NCBI GenBank assembly: GCA_050741915.1
Contig: JBOGEX010000170.1
Coordinates: 1 to 54,571 of the forward strand
Length of the DNA stretch: 54,571 nucleotides
Reading direction: 5' to 3'
Source: JACCTH01 sp050741915
Lineage (GTDB): Bacteria > Actinomycetota > Acidimicrobiia > Spongiisociales > ZC4RG35
Shown one piece after another: positions 1 to 8,206 of the stretch. The notes beneath the pieces were generated by a model, which was not told the origin of the DNA, made no database searches, and saw nothing but the letters and a program-made list of their open reading frames with translations. Position numbers and translations under genes: made by a program. Every line of letters starts with the position of its first letter. The stretch's first letter is position 1.

Positions 1-64
1 TTGACTATCTTGAACATCGGCGTACTCCTCCCCGCCGGCACCCACCGGCGATCGTCTCATCGGA

Positions 65-300
65 CATCAGGAGGGTACGTCGCGCCCCAACCAGCAACCC
101 GTCATCCACAACTTATGGGTATACCTCATCAGAAACGGACCGATGGCGGTGATCATCATCCCCACAACCTGACATTGATCTGTTGGTTCCATCGTCATGT
201 CGGTGTCCACGGGCTCGGGTTCCGAATAGACCCTTCGAGCCGACGGCAACGGAGACGACTAGAGCGGCGCCCCCGCTTCGCTCCCTGCGGACAAAGCCCA
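65..300 (+). pseudogene. HNH endonuclease C-terminal remnant
   Basis: Reading frame 1 carries a stretch resembling the HNH tail of DUF222/13E12-type actinobacterial proteins: a TDGGDHHPHNLTLICWFHR-like segment followed by VHGLGFRID. No intact start and no catalytic upstream part are visible, and the following residues are Arg/Pro-rich low-complexity translation. These genes are repetitive in actinobacterial genomes and are often found truncated. It precedes the first operon and contributes nothing visible to it. The 130 bases between it and the next gene hold a TTGACA (345-350) without a convincing -10 partner. Confidence 0.45.
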
Positions 301-430
301 CAACCACAGCCCACCCGCAAGCTGAATCCCGCAGCCGGGTGCATTTGACACTGCGTACAATCCCGGCCTCTGTGACCGTCGTGGCTTATCACGTCGGAGT
401 CACAACCCCCAATGAACAAGGAGGCCTGCG

Positions 431-1348
431 ATGTTTCGCAGAGGTATATATCTCGTGATAGTGCTGTCGATGGCCCTGGCAGCCTGCGGCGGAGGCTCGG
501 GCGAAACCACCACCACGGCCGGCGACACCACCACCACGGCTGCTCCGGAGACCACTACTACGGCACCGGCTGAGACCACCACTACCGCCGCCGAAGTCTG
601 CTCGACCGAGAGCGAGGCACTCTTCGCTCCGGGACGTCTGACCATCGCCACCGGTGAGCCGGTCTTTCCGCCCTGGATGATCGACGACGATCCCACTAAC
701 GGCGAGGGATTCGAGAGCGCAGTCGCTTATGCCCTGGCCGAGGAGCTTGGGTTTAGCGCCGACCAGGTCGACTGGGTACGGACCACCTTCGACGAGGCGA
801 TCGCTCCCGGCGAGCGGCCTTACGACTTCAACATGCAGCAGTACTCAATAACTGAAGAGCGCGACGAGATCGTCGACTTCTCGATCCCGTACTACTTCTC
901 TCAGAAGTCCGTGGTAGCCCTCAACGACAGCCCTGCGGTAGGCGCGCAGACCTTTGCCGATCTGGAGGGAGTCCGCTGGGGCGCCACCATCGGCACCACC
1001 GACCTCGACTACATCGAGCAGGTGCTGGGAGTCACCGACGCCGCCGTCTACGACGACCAGGCTGACACGTTCGCGGCGCTGGCTGCCGGTCAGATCGATG
1101 CCACTGTCATTGGTCTTCCCACGGCCTATTTCGTGACCGCGGTGCAGGTGGAGAACTCGACCATCGTCGGCGTGCTGCCCCGTCAGGGTGACGAAGGTGA
1201 TGGCATGGGCTTGCTGTTCACGGATGAAAACCCCTACGTCGAATGTGTCAACGCTGCTCTGCAGACCCTGCATGACAACGGCACCATCCTGGCCATCGAT
1301 GAAGAATGGCTCCAGGCTGGGGGAGATATTCCGGAGATCACTGAGTGA
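431..1348 (+). CDS. Amino-acid-type ABC transporter substrate-binding lipoprotein
   Basis: A 305-residue family 3 extracellular solute-binding protein that captures substrate outside the membrane for the permease/ATPase encoded next. A signal peptide ends in the lipobox LAAC (Cys about residue 19). A Thr-rich linker (repeated ETTTT) follows, and then the bilobal domain from about residue 65 with family features such as QYSITEERDEIVDFSIPYY. The ATG at 431 has a strong AAGGAGG ribosome site at 418-424. It is the first gene of a six-gene overlapping operon. The family suggests a zwitterionic, amino-acid-bearing ligand. Because the operon continues with SAH-hydrolase-like and deaminase genes, a homocysteine thioether nucleoside is a reasonable but unproven ligand. 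Confidence 0.9.
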   Translation: MFRRGIYLVIVLSMALAACGGGSGETTTTAGDTTTTAAPETTTTAPAETTTTAAEVCSTESEALFAPGRLTIATGEPVFPPWMIDDDPTNGEGFESAVAYALAEELGFSADQVDWVRTTFDEAIAPGERPYDFNMQQYSITEERDEIVDFSIPYYFSQKSVVALNDSPAVGAQTFADLEGVRWGATIGTTDLDYIEQVLGVTDAAVYDDQADTFAALAAGQIDATVIGLPTAYFVTAVQVENSTIVGVLPRQGDEGDGMGLLFTDENPYVECVNAALQTLHDNGTILAIDEEWLQAGGDIPEITE

Positions 1349-2193
1349 CGGATGAGCGTTCCGCGCCTCCTCCTCCCGGGAGGCGCATCCGGAGCGCTCG
1401 CCAACGTTGGATCCCGGTGCTGGCGAGTGTCGCCAGCACCGGGATCGTCTTCGGGCTGGCGGGCTGGTGGATCGGCACTTCGGAGTTCTGGCCCGCGGTG
1501 CAAAGGCAGTTCTTCTCCTGGGAGGCCATCCAGGAGTCCTTTCCTTCGGTGCTCCGGGGGTTCTGGCTCAATCTTCGCATCTGGATAGTCGCTCAGATCG
1601 CCATTCTCGTCTTCTCCTTGGTGTTGGCGGTGATCCGTTCGCTCCCGGGTCCTCTGGCCGCTCCCTTCCGGTTCGCAGTGATCGCCTACATCGACCTGCT
1701 GCGGGGGATACCGGCCCTACTTCTCATACTTCTCTTTGGCTTCGGCATACCCGCTTTGCAACTCCCCGGTCTTCCCCGGGGAGCGCTCTTTTGGGGCTCG
1801 ATCGCCATGATCGCCGGCTATTCGGCTTATACTGCCGAGGTCTACCGGTCGGGGATGGAGGCGGTCCACGACAGCCAGCGGGCAGCGGCCCGCGCCCTTG
1901 GCCTCACCCAATGGCAGACCCTTCGCCACGCCATCATTCCCCAGGCGGTTCGCAACGTGCTTCCTGCTCTCCTCAACGGGGCTGTGTCGCTGCAAAAGGA
2001 CGTCGCTCTCCTCAGCGTGATCGGAGTTCGAGAGGCAGTACGCCAGGCTGAGATCTATACCGCCCGCACCTTCAACTACTCGAGCCTGATCGCAGCAGCA
2101 GTGCTTTTCCTGATCGCCAGTGTCCCTCTGGCCCGCTTCACCGACTGGTATGCCCGTCGCGACCAGGAACGTCGCTTGCAGAGGACCGTGTGA
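1345..2193 (+). CDS. Amino-acid-type ABC transporter permease
   Basis: A 282-residue inner-membrane permease of the His/Glu/Gln/Arg/opine (HisM/GlnP) family. An N-terminal membrane segment (about residues 22-45) is followed by the core of five helices and the conserved EAA-type loop, seen here as RAAARALGLTQWQTLRHAIIP, that docks the ATPase. The GTG start at 1345 overlaps the stop of the binding protein (GTGA), so the genes are translationally coupled. Only one permease gene is present, so a homodimeric pore is expected. The length is slightly above the usual 220-250 residues because of an Arg/Pro-rich cytoplasmic N-terminus. Confidence 0.9.
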   Translation: MTDERSAPPPPGRRIRSARQRWIPVLASVASTGIVFGLAGWWIGTSEFWPAVQRQFFSWEAIQESFPSVLRGFWLNLRIWIVAQIAILVFSLVLAVIRSLPGPLAAPFRFAVIAYIDLLRGIPALLLILLFGFGIPALQLPGLPRGALFWGSIAMIAGYSAYTAEVYRSGMEAVHDSQRAAARALGLTQWQTLRHAIIPQAVRNVLPALLNGAVSLQKDVALLSVIGVREAVRQAEIYTARTFNYSSLIAAAVLFLIASVPLARFTDWYARRDQERRLQRTV

Positions 2194-2939
2194 TGAGACG
2201 GGTGGAGATCCAGGGGCTGACCAAATATTTTAGGGAGAAGCTGGTCCTCGACCGGGTCGACCTCGGAGTCGACATCCACGAGGTCGTGTGCCTGATCGGA
2301 GCCTCGGGCTCGGGCAAGTCGACCTTGCTCCGTTGCATCAACCGTCTCGTCGAGTATGACCACGGGCACATCCTTCTCGATGGGGTTGATGTCGAAGACG
2401 ACGAGCAGTTGCCCCTCAACCAGTTGCGGAAACGGGTGGGCATCGTCTTCCAGGCCTACAACCTCTTCCCCCATATGAACGTGCTCGCCAACATCACCCT
2501 GGCTCCCCGCAAGGTCCACAGCACCGGGCGGGAGGAAGCAGAGGCTCGAGCCCGGGAACTGCTCGACCTCTTCGAGATGGGCGAATATGCTCGCTCGTAT
2601 CCCGACCGCCTTTCGGGGGGACAACAACAGCGGGTTGCGATAGTCCGGGCTATGGCCACCAACCCCGACGTGTTGCTTCTCGATGAGGTGACCGCGGCCC
2701 TCGACCCCGAGTTGATCGGGGGAGTGCTGTCGGTGATTCGTGACCTGAAGACGGCTGGCATGACCATGATCATCGTTACCCACGAGATGGGCTTTGCCCG
2801 CGACGTGGCCAGCAACGTCTGTTTTCTTCACGACGGCCGCATTCTCGAGGAAGGACCGCCCGACCGACTCTTCTCCGAACCCGAAAACCCCCGTACCCGC
2901 CAGTTCTTACAACGGATCATCGAGGCGGGACGCCTGTGA
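2190..2939 (+). CDS. Amino-acid-type ABC transporter ATP-binding protein
   Basis: A 249-residue cytoplasmic ATPase of the GlnQ/HisP family that energises the preceding permease. Walker A is GASGSGKST (about residues 37-45), the signature is LSGGQQQRV, Walker B is VLLLDEVTAALDPE with the Val typical of this subfamily, and the switch His lies in VTHEMGFA. The GTG at 2190 overlaps the permease stop. The ATG at 2193 directly after it is an equally possible start. The gene ends by overlapping the next gene by 4 bp. Confidence 0.93.
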   Translation: MMRRVEIQGLTKYFREKLVLDRVDLGVDIHEVVCLIGASGSGKSTLLRCINRLVEYDHGHILLDGVDVEDDEQLPLNQLRKRVGIVFQAYNLFPHMNVLANITLAPRKVHSTGREEAEARARELLDLFEMGEYARSYPDRLSGGQQQRVAIVRAMATNPDVLLLDEVTAALDPELIGGVLSVIRDLKTAGMTMIIVTHEMGFARDVASNVCFLHDGRILEEGPPDRLFSEPENPRTRQFLQRIIEAGRL

Positions 2940-4198
2940 ATGTCGCTGCGCGCTCCCGCATCGCCGACCTGGCACTGGCGCCCTGTGGCCATCAGGCCAT
3001 CGACTGGGTCCAGCGCCGGTCACCTGTGCTCGACGGTTATGTGCGAACTGTCCTCGCCGACGGAGTTCTCCGCGGGCGTCGGGTAGCGGTGGTGGTTCGT
3101 CTCGAAGCCAAGACTGCTTTTCTCGCCACCGTCCTCGCCGATGCCGGCGCCACCGTGGTAGTGGTCGGCTCCAACCCCGGGACCACCCGCGACGACGTGT
3201 GTTCCGCCCTGGTCGAGCGAGGGATCGAAGTGCACTCGAGCCGTGGCTCCAGCGCCGAGGTGTGGGAGGCAGACCTGCTGGCGGTAGCCGACACCGAACC
3301 CGAGCTGATCATCGACGATGGCGCCGAACTCACCTTGCGCATCAGCCGCCACCGCCCTCTGATCTATCAGCGACTGGTTGGGGTTTCGGAAGAGACCACC
3401 ACCGGGGTGGCCCGACTCCGGCAGTTGGACGAGGCCGGCCGTCTACCGATGCCCGCCATCGCCGCCAACGATGCTGCCTGCAAGCACATGTTCGACAACC
3501 GTTACGGCACCGGGCAATCCACGATTCAGGCGATACTCAAGCTCACCAATCTCCGGCTGCCCGGAAAGCGAGTGGTCGTGGTGGGATACGGGTGGGTGGG
3601 ACGCGGCATCGCCAACTATGTACGGGCGTTGGGGGCCCGGGCCATCGTGGTGGAAGTGGATCCGATCAAAGCTTTGGAGGCCCTCAGCGACGGTCACGAC
3701 GTAAGCCCCCTCGCCGATGCCCTTCCCCAGGCAGACTTTGTGATCACCGCTACCGGCGGGGTCCGAACCATCGGCGGGGAACACGCGGCCCTACTGGCCC
3801 CGTCGGTGATCCTGGCCAATGCCGGCCATCACGATCTGGAGATCGACGTCCCGGCCCTCCGCCGGCTGTCGCGATTGGAGAACGAGGTGCGGGAGGGTGT
3901 AACCCAGATCTTTTTTCGAGACAAGTCGGTGTACGTGCTGTCTCAGGGCGCCCTGGTCAACATCGCCGGCGGGATGGGCCATCCGGTCGAGATCATGGAC
4001 CTCTATTTCTCGGTCCAGGCCCTGTGCTGTTATTTGCTCGCCCAGGGTGGGTTGAGCGTCGGGGTACATCGGTTTCCCGAGGATCTCGACCGCGCCATCG
4101 CCCTCGCCAAGCTGGCCAGCCGGGGAGTAGCCATCGACCCGGTCGACCCGGGCCGGCTCAACACGCTGATCGGGTCGTTGGAGGGCATCGATGGGTGA
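2936..4198 (+). CDS. S-adenosylhomocysteine hydrolase-like protein, paralogue 1
   Basis: A 420-residue member of the SAH hydrolase family, which reversibly cleaves SAH (or, in some archaeal relatives, S-inosylhomocysteine) using bound NAD. Visible family residues are IIDDG (Asp about 127-128), SEETTTG (Glu 152), ND..CK..FDN (Lys 183, Asp 187), the archaeal/Thermotoga-type DNRYGTGQS, the NAD loop GYGWVGRG, NAGHHD and GMGHP. The position matching substrate-binding His55 of the human enzyme is Arg (RLEAKT, about residue 55), and the adenine-contact segment has the LEAK form instead of MTVQ. GTG start at 2936 overlaps the ATPase stop. The family is certain. Whether the substrate is SAH, S-inosylhomocysteine or another thioether riboside cannot be told from sequence. 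Confidence 0.88.
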   Translation: MNVAARSRIADLALAPCGHQAIDWVQRRSPVLDGYVRTVLADGVLRGRRVAVVVRLEAKTAFLATVLADAGATVVVVGSNPGTTRDDVCSALVERGIEVHSSRGSSAEVWEADLLAVADTEPELIIDDGAELTLRISRHRPLIYQRLVGVSEETTTGVARLRQLDEAGRLPMPAIAANDAACKHMFDNRYGTGQSTIQAILKLTNLRLPGKRVVVVGYGWVGRGIANYVRALGARAIVVEVDPIKALEALSDGHDVSPLADALPQADFVITATGGVRTIGGEHAALLAPSVILANAGHHDLEIDVPALRRLSRLENEVREGVTQIFFRDKSVYVLSQGALVNIAGGMGHPVEIMDLYFSVQALCCYLLAQGGLSVGVHRFPEDLDRAIALAKLASRGVAIDPVDPGRLNTLIGSLEGIDG

Positions 4199-5393
4199 AA
4201 TCGGGCGGGGAATGATCGACTTTGCCAGCCAACACATGCCCGCCTTGGAGCATGCCCGCCGGCGGGTTGCAGAGGGGGGTCGCTTGCAGGGTAGGCGAGT
4301 AGGCATAGCTCTCACCCTCGAGCCCAAGACGGCATGTCTGGTGGAGGCGATCGCCTCGCTGGGAGCAGAGGTGGCTGTATTCGGTAGCGGTCATTCGACC
4401 AAAGCTGCGGTGGTGGAGGCTCTTACCTCCAGCGGGATCTCCGTCTTCGCCCGAAGAGGGGCGGATGGAGCCGAGGTGGAAAGCCTTCGCCAGGCGTTCA
4501 TCGATACCAGGCCGCAGTTGCTGGCGGACGACGGGGCCAGCTTCGTTCGCCGCATCCACACGGAGAGAGTCGATGTCCTCGTCGACCTGGAGGGGGTGGC
4601 CGAAGAGACCACCAGCGGGGTCCGACCCCTGCGGGTGATGCATGCCGCAGGGGCGCTGCGAGTCCCGTGTGTCGCTGTGAACGACGCCCGGGTCAAGCTC
4701 CTCTTCGACAACACCTATGGGACCGGGCAGTCCGTGGTGATGGCCACCCTCGATGTCACCAACACCCAGATGCCTGGAAAGCGGGTCGTGGTGGTGGGAT
4801 ACGGCAAGGTCGGGCGGGGCCTGGGGGCGGTGGCCCGGGCGCTGGGAGCAAGGGTGACAGTCACCGAGATCGACCCAATAGAGGCGCTGGCGGCTTATCA
4901 TGACGGTCACCAGGTGGCGCCTCTGGCCACGGCACTCCGGGAGGCCGACTTCGTTTTCACGGCCACCGGTATCGGCCACACTCTCACCGCCGAGCACTTG
5001 AGTCTCCTCAGCGACGGGGCGATCGTGGCGGTGGGAGGATCAGGGCCACCGGAGTTCGATCCGACGATCGGCCCCGAACTGGTCGACGGGGGCGAGGTGA
5101 GGCCCCAAGTGCGGGAGCTGCGGACGGTGGCGGGCACCACCGTCTATCTCATCGCCGACGGCTACTGCGCCAACACCTCGGCCGGGGAGGGCAATCCCAT
5201 CGAGGTGATGGATCTGTCACTCGCTCTCCAACTTCGGGCCCTCGATTACCTGGCCCGCGATGAGTTGGAGGTAGGGGTCCACGTGCTGCCGCGGAGCATC
5301 GAGGATGAAGTCGCCGCTTCCCAGCTGGCCGCGGCCGGGATCGAGATCGACCGCCCCACCGCGGCGCAGATCGAGGCCGCTTCTCGCTGGTGA
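4191..5393 (+). CDS. S-adenosylhomocysteine hydrolase-like protein, divergent paralogue 2
   Basis: A 400-residue second SAHH-family protein, overlapping paralogue 1 by 8 bp. It keeps the NAD-binding fold (GYGKVGRG), the EETTSG segment, the ND..VK..FDN Lys/Asp pair and DNTYGTGQS. Three histidines important in SAHH appear to be replaced: the His55 position is Thr (TLEPKT, about residue 42), the GHFD segment reads GGSGPPEFD, and the C-terminal GHP reads GNP. It therefore could be a hydrolase with altered substrate, a non-catalytic partner in a hetero-oligomer with paralogue 1, or a different NAD-dependent lyase. ATG at 4191 is the natural start. The frame is intact with no sign of decay, so the changes look selected. 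Confidence 0.85.
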   Translation: MGEIGRGMIDFASQHMPALEHARRRVAEGGRLQGRRVGIALTLEPKTACLVEAIASLGAEVAVFGSGHSTKAAVVEALTSSGISVFARRGADGAEVESLRQAFIDTRPQLLADDGASFVRRIHTERVDVLVDLEGVAEETTSGVRPLRVMHAAGALRVPCVAVNDARVKLLFDNTYGTGQSVVMATLDVTNTQMPGKRVVVVGYGKVGRGLGAVARALGARVTVTEIDPIEALAAYHDGHQVAPLATALREADFVFTATGIGHTLTAEHLSLLSDGAIVAVGGSGPPEFDPTIGPELVDGGEVRPQVRELRTVAGTTVYLIADGYCANTSAGEGNPIEVMDLSLALQLRALDYLARDELEVGVHVLPRSIEDEVAASQLAAAGIEIDRPTAAQIEAASRW

Positions 5394-6652
5394 ACCCGGT
5401 CACGATTCATCTCGCTACGGCGATGGTGCCGGTGAATACCCCGCCCTTCGCCTCGGGAGGAGTGGCCGTCAGGGGCGGGTCAATCGTCGAAGTGGGCGAC
5501 AAACAGAGACTCCTCCGCTCATACCCCAACGCCGAGGTGATCGAGTGGGAAGGGGCCCTGCTCCCAGGATTGGTCAATGCTCACACCCATCTCCAGTACA
5601 CCTCGCTCGAGGCTGTCGGGTCGGCAAGCCATCCTAGTTACGTGGCCTGGTCGGAGAGGTTTGTGGCCGAATACGAAGCGCGCTGGGGTGAGGACTGGGC
5701 GGCCTCGGCCCGTAAAGGCCTCCGGCTCGCCCTCTCCAGTGGAACCACTGCCTTGGGCGATGTTGTCACCGACGCGGTGGCACTCGGGGTGCTCGGGGAG
5801 GCAGGAGTGGCCGGGGTGGCCTATCTCGAACTCATCGGTGTAGACGAACCGCGCTGGCAAGGAGAGGTGGGGGAGCGGACGATCGAGACTCTCCGCTCTC
5901 TGCCTGGGGCAGGTGACTTCTCGGTGGGGCTCTCACCCCACGCCCCGTACAGCGTCGACCGTCCTGTGCTCGAAGAAGCAGCGATGCTGGCTCGCCGCCT
6001 GGGCGTGCGGATTCACACCCACCTGGCTGAATCGGATACCGAAGACGATTACTACCGCTACGGAAGGGGTGCGCTGGCCGAGAGGGTGACGTTGCGGGTG
6101 GGTCGGCCCTGGAGCGTTCTCGCCTATGGCGGGGTCGGTCAGGGGGCGGCGGCCTTCGCCCTCTCCTGTGGCCTGCTTGGTCCCGACAGTCACGTCGCCC
6201 ACGGTGTCTATCTGGGCGACGAGGGCCGACGAATCCTCCGGGAGACGTCGACTTACGTTGCCCTCTGCCCCCGGTCGAATCTGACGGTAGGGATCGACCC
6301 GCCTCCGATTGCCGACTTCCTCCGCGAAGGGAGCCCGATCGCGGTGGGGACCGACTCGCTCGGCTCCAGCCCGTCGCTCGACATACTCGCCGACGTCAGT
6401 CTGCTCCATCAACTGGCTCTGGAAGCCGGCTATGAGGAGCCCGACCTGGCTCAGAAGTTGCTGGAGGCGGCCACGATCGGGGGGGCGAGAGCCCTGGGGC
6501 TCGGCTCCCGGACGGGATCGCTCGAGCCGGGGAAACGGGCCGATATGGCGGTGTTCGACGTTGATCCCGAGCTGAGAGGAATCGAAGAGAGGATCGTCGC
6601 CAGGGGCGCCGGCCACTGCCAGACCACCGTGGTGTTTGGCGAGATCAAGTAG
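5390..6652 (+). CDS. Amidohydrolase, 5'-methylthioadenosine/SAH deaminase type
   Basis: A 420-residue cytoplasmic metal-dependent hydrolase of the TRZ/ATZ-MtaD group, which deaminates adenosine thioethers (MTA, SAH) to the inosine form. Metal ligands are seen in NAHTHLQ, HTHLAESD, VAHGVYLG and GTDSLGSSPSLD. The small N- and C-terminal beta domain is complete, ending with the usual PGKRADMAVFD. The GTG start at 5390 overlaps the previous stop by 4 bp and makes it the last gene of the operon, just before a terminator. Other activities of the group (guanine, triazine or isoxanthopterin deamination) cannot be excluded, but the two SAHH-like neighbours favour SAH/MTA-like substrates. Confidence 0.87.
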   Translation: MNPVTIHLATAMVPVNTPPFASGGVAVRGGSIVEVGDKQRLLRSYPNAEVIEWEGALLPGLVNAHTHLQYTSLEAVGSASHPSYVAWSERFVAEYEARWGEDWAASARKGLRLALSSGTTALGDVVTDAVALGVLGEAGVAGVAYLELIGVDEPRWQGEVGERTIETLRSLPGAGDFSVGLSPHAPYSVDRPVLEEAAMLARRLGVRIHTHLAESDTEDDYYRYGRGALAERVTLRVGRPWSVLAYGGVGQGAAAFALSCGLLGPDSHVAHGVYLGDEGRRILRETSTYVALCPRSNLTVGIDPPPIADFLREGSPIAVGTDSLGSSPSLDILADVSLLHQLALEAGYEEPDLAQKLLEAATIGGARALGLGSRTGSLEPGKRADMAVFDVDPELRGIEERIVARGAGHCQTTVVFGEIK

Positions 6653-6658
6653 TCGGAA

Positions 6659-6715
6659 GACGGAAGACGGAGGCCGAAGAGCCCGCGCCTTGGTCCGTGG
6701 TCCGTCGTGCGTTTT
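6659..6715 (+). terminator. Intrinsic terminator after the deaminase operon
   Basis: Seven bases after the stop codon, GACGGA (6659-6664) plus ACGGA (6667-6671) can pair with TCCGT (6694-6698) plus TCCGTC (6701-6706), broken only by a two-base mismatch. TTTT follows at 6711-6714. Orientation and place fit rho-independent termination of the six-gene operon. Confidence 0.6.
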
Positions 6716-6779
6716 CTCCCCTAGGAGCGGCTGGGGGAGGAAATGCTCACTGACCTTTCCCCGCTTCTCCGGACTTTGA

Positions 6780-7190
6780 TGGTCCCCCGGTTTCGTGGAG
6801 TCAGCTTGCTTGACTGGTGAGTGCTGCGGTTGGGTTGTTGGTGGTCTCTCGTATTTGATCGGGGTGAGCATTCCCAGGGTGGAGTGGCGACGTCGCCGGT
6901 TGTGGAAGATCTCGAGGAATTCGAAGATGGCGTTGGCCAGTTCGATCCGAGTTTGCCACCGTCGCCGGTTGAGGAGCTCGACCTGCATCCTTGCCCGGAA
7001 CGGTTGGATCAAGGCATTGTCAAAGCAGTCGCCGACCGATCCCATCGAGGGGCCGCCGCCAGCTCGGCTTGCTCCCCGATCGAAAGCCCCGGTCGCGTGC
7101 CGGTATCGATCAGCGCTTGGCGCCGCCCGCTGTAGATGGTCTGACCAGCCACCCCCAGATCAGCTGCTACCGAAACGACCGCCATCCCGT
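6780..7190 (-). mobile_element. IS3-family insertion sequence remnant with internal deletion
   Basis: On the minus strand an OrfA-like segment starting with ATG at 7185 (MAVVSVAADLGVAGQTIYSG, then LIDTG..PG..EQAELAAA) shows the helix-turn-helix of IS3 OrfA. At about 7046-7050 it runs straight into the last part of OrfB in another frame: GSVGDCFDNA, then RRRWQTR..LANAIFEFLEIFHNRRRRHSTLG, containing the final DDE-domain catalytic region. The middle of the element, with most of the OrfB integrase core, is missing. A likely terminal repeat (GGTCCCCCGGTTTCGTGGA) lies near 6782. It cannot transpose by itself. The 7191-7321 stretch downstream holds nothing recognisable. Confidence 0.7.
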
Positions 7191-7321
7191 CCTAATTCGC
7201 TCGCTGGGGTTGCAGGGGCCAGGTTCTCGCCGCGGTTTCATTGCAACGGTTTCGCCGAACGTACTCTTCGGATCACCCTCAAAACGCCCTGCCGCCTGAG
7301 AGCGTTCGCCGATCGCTTGCG

Positions 7322-8143
7322 TTAGCCCCGGCGGACTGCCTTATACGTGGAGACGAGCCGGACGGTCTCGTTAAGTGCTTCCGCACCGCTGACGATGCCA
7401 GCGGCTACTGCTCCGTAGGCGTCGAGTGTCATCATGCCGGCATACCCTTCCGCCTCCAGCGCGTCGAAGAACGGGTCGAGCGGATGCAGCCTTCCTGGTG
7501 GCAGGTCGGCGTCCGGGTCGCCGTCGCTGTCGCCGAGGTGAATGTGGAATAGTCGTTTGCCTATCTGTCGAGCGAGTTCGGCCGGGTCGCGTCCTGCGGC
7601 AAATTCGTGACCGGTGTCGAGCAGCACGCCGATGCAGTCAGGCCGGGGCGCAGCCTCGCTGAGTGCGATGACATCGTCTGGCTCACCGAGTGCGGTACCC
7701 GGCTTAGGTTCCAGGGCAAGGCGGATACCTTCCCGAGCCGCCACGGTTGAAAGCTCACCGACGGTGCGGGCGATTGTGTGGTGGTCAGCGTCAGCAAGGT
7801 CGGCGCCGGGCCACAGGCCGACGGTGGTGAGGCCGAGGGCGGCTGCGATCCGTACCAGTTCCTCCGTCTGTTCGATGAGCCGTTGGCGGCCCGTCTCGGA
7901 TCCCAGACCCCCGTTTGGCCACCGCTCTGAAGGCATCGAGTAGAGCAACATTCGCACCGGGACCCCGAGCCTCTCGCCGAGGGTCTGCCATTTCTCCATA
8001 CGCGACGGTGCCAGCTCGAATTGGGTGTCATAGACGCCGAGTTCGAGCCCGTCGACGCCGGAGCCGGCGGCAGTCGCCACGATTTCGTCAGGGGACAGCC
8101 CGTCAGGCCAGTGATTCCAGTCAGCGGCTAACAACTCGATCAT
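7322..8143 (-). CDS. Sugar phosphate isomerase/epimerase (TIM barrel)
   Basis: A 273-residue AP-endonuclease-2-fold isomerase/epimerase, expected to interconvert ketoses or their phosphates using a divalent metal. Metal-site elements are visible: LALEPKPGT (Glu), LLDTGHEFAAG (Asp/His), LFHIHLGDSDGD (His) and MMTLDAYG. ATG at 8143. It is transcribed divergently from the SorC regulator with 63 bp between them, so it probably belongs to that regulon. The related epimerase at 9207 belongs to the opposite arm. A decayed copy of a similar C-terminus is found near 47.3 kb. The exact sugar is unknown. Confidence 0.82.
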   Translation of the reverse strand: MIELLAADWNHWPDGLSPDEIVATAAGSGVDGLELGVYDTQFELAPSRMEKWQTLGERLGVPVRMLLYSMPSERWPNGGLGSETGRQRLIEQTEELVRIAAALGLTTVGLWPGADLADADHHTIARTVGELSTVAAREGIRLALEPKPGTALGEPDDVIALSEAAPRPDCIGVLLDTGHEFAAGRDPAELARQIGKRLFHIHLGDSDGDPDADLPPGRLHPLDPFFDALEAEGYAGMMTLDAYGAVAAGIVSGAEALNETVRLVSTYKAVRRG

Positions 8144-8187
8144 TTCCCGGCCTCTGAGAACGACACGGAGACAGGGTCGAGGCTAGC

Positions 8188-8202
8188 GTGAACAATTGTC
8201 AG
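8188..8202. promoter_or_regulatory. Putative SorC-type operator
   Basis: The sequence GTGAACAATTGTCAG contains the perfect palindrome ACAATTGT (8191-8198) within a TGAACA/TGTCA context, like operators of SorC-family regulators. It sits 4 bases before the regulator's ATG, inside the 63-bp divergent region, where it could control both directions. The regulator has no clear ribosome site, so a near-leaderless transcript is possible. Confidence 0.45.
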
Positions 8203-8206
8203 CGCA

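Noticed and set aside
300..430. Sigma-70 promoter at TTGACA 345-350
   Set aside because: The base positions at a 17-base spacing (CTCTGT) are a poor -10, and the nearby TACAAT is only 5 bases away. Not enough to call a promoter.
300..430. SAH riboswitch ahead of the SAHH operon
   Set aside because: I see no conserved ahcY-motif core or pairing pattern upstream of the first gene; the region is short and looks like decayed coding sequence plus a ribosome site.
490..595. Tandem short repeat (ACCACCACC-rich) as a repeat element
   Set aside because: It encodes the Thr-rich linker of the lipoprotein and is explained by coding; the same linkers occur in other lipoproteins of the window.
5933..6794. 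Long minus-strand open frame opposite the deaminase continuing from the transposase remnant
   Set aside because: Only the part beyond about 6795 resembles IS3 OrfB; the rest is an antisense shadow of the deaminase gene and the terminator.
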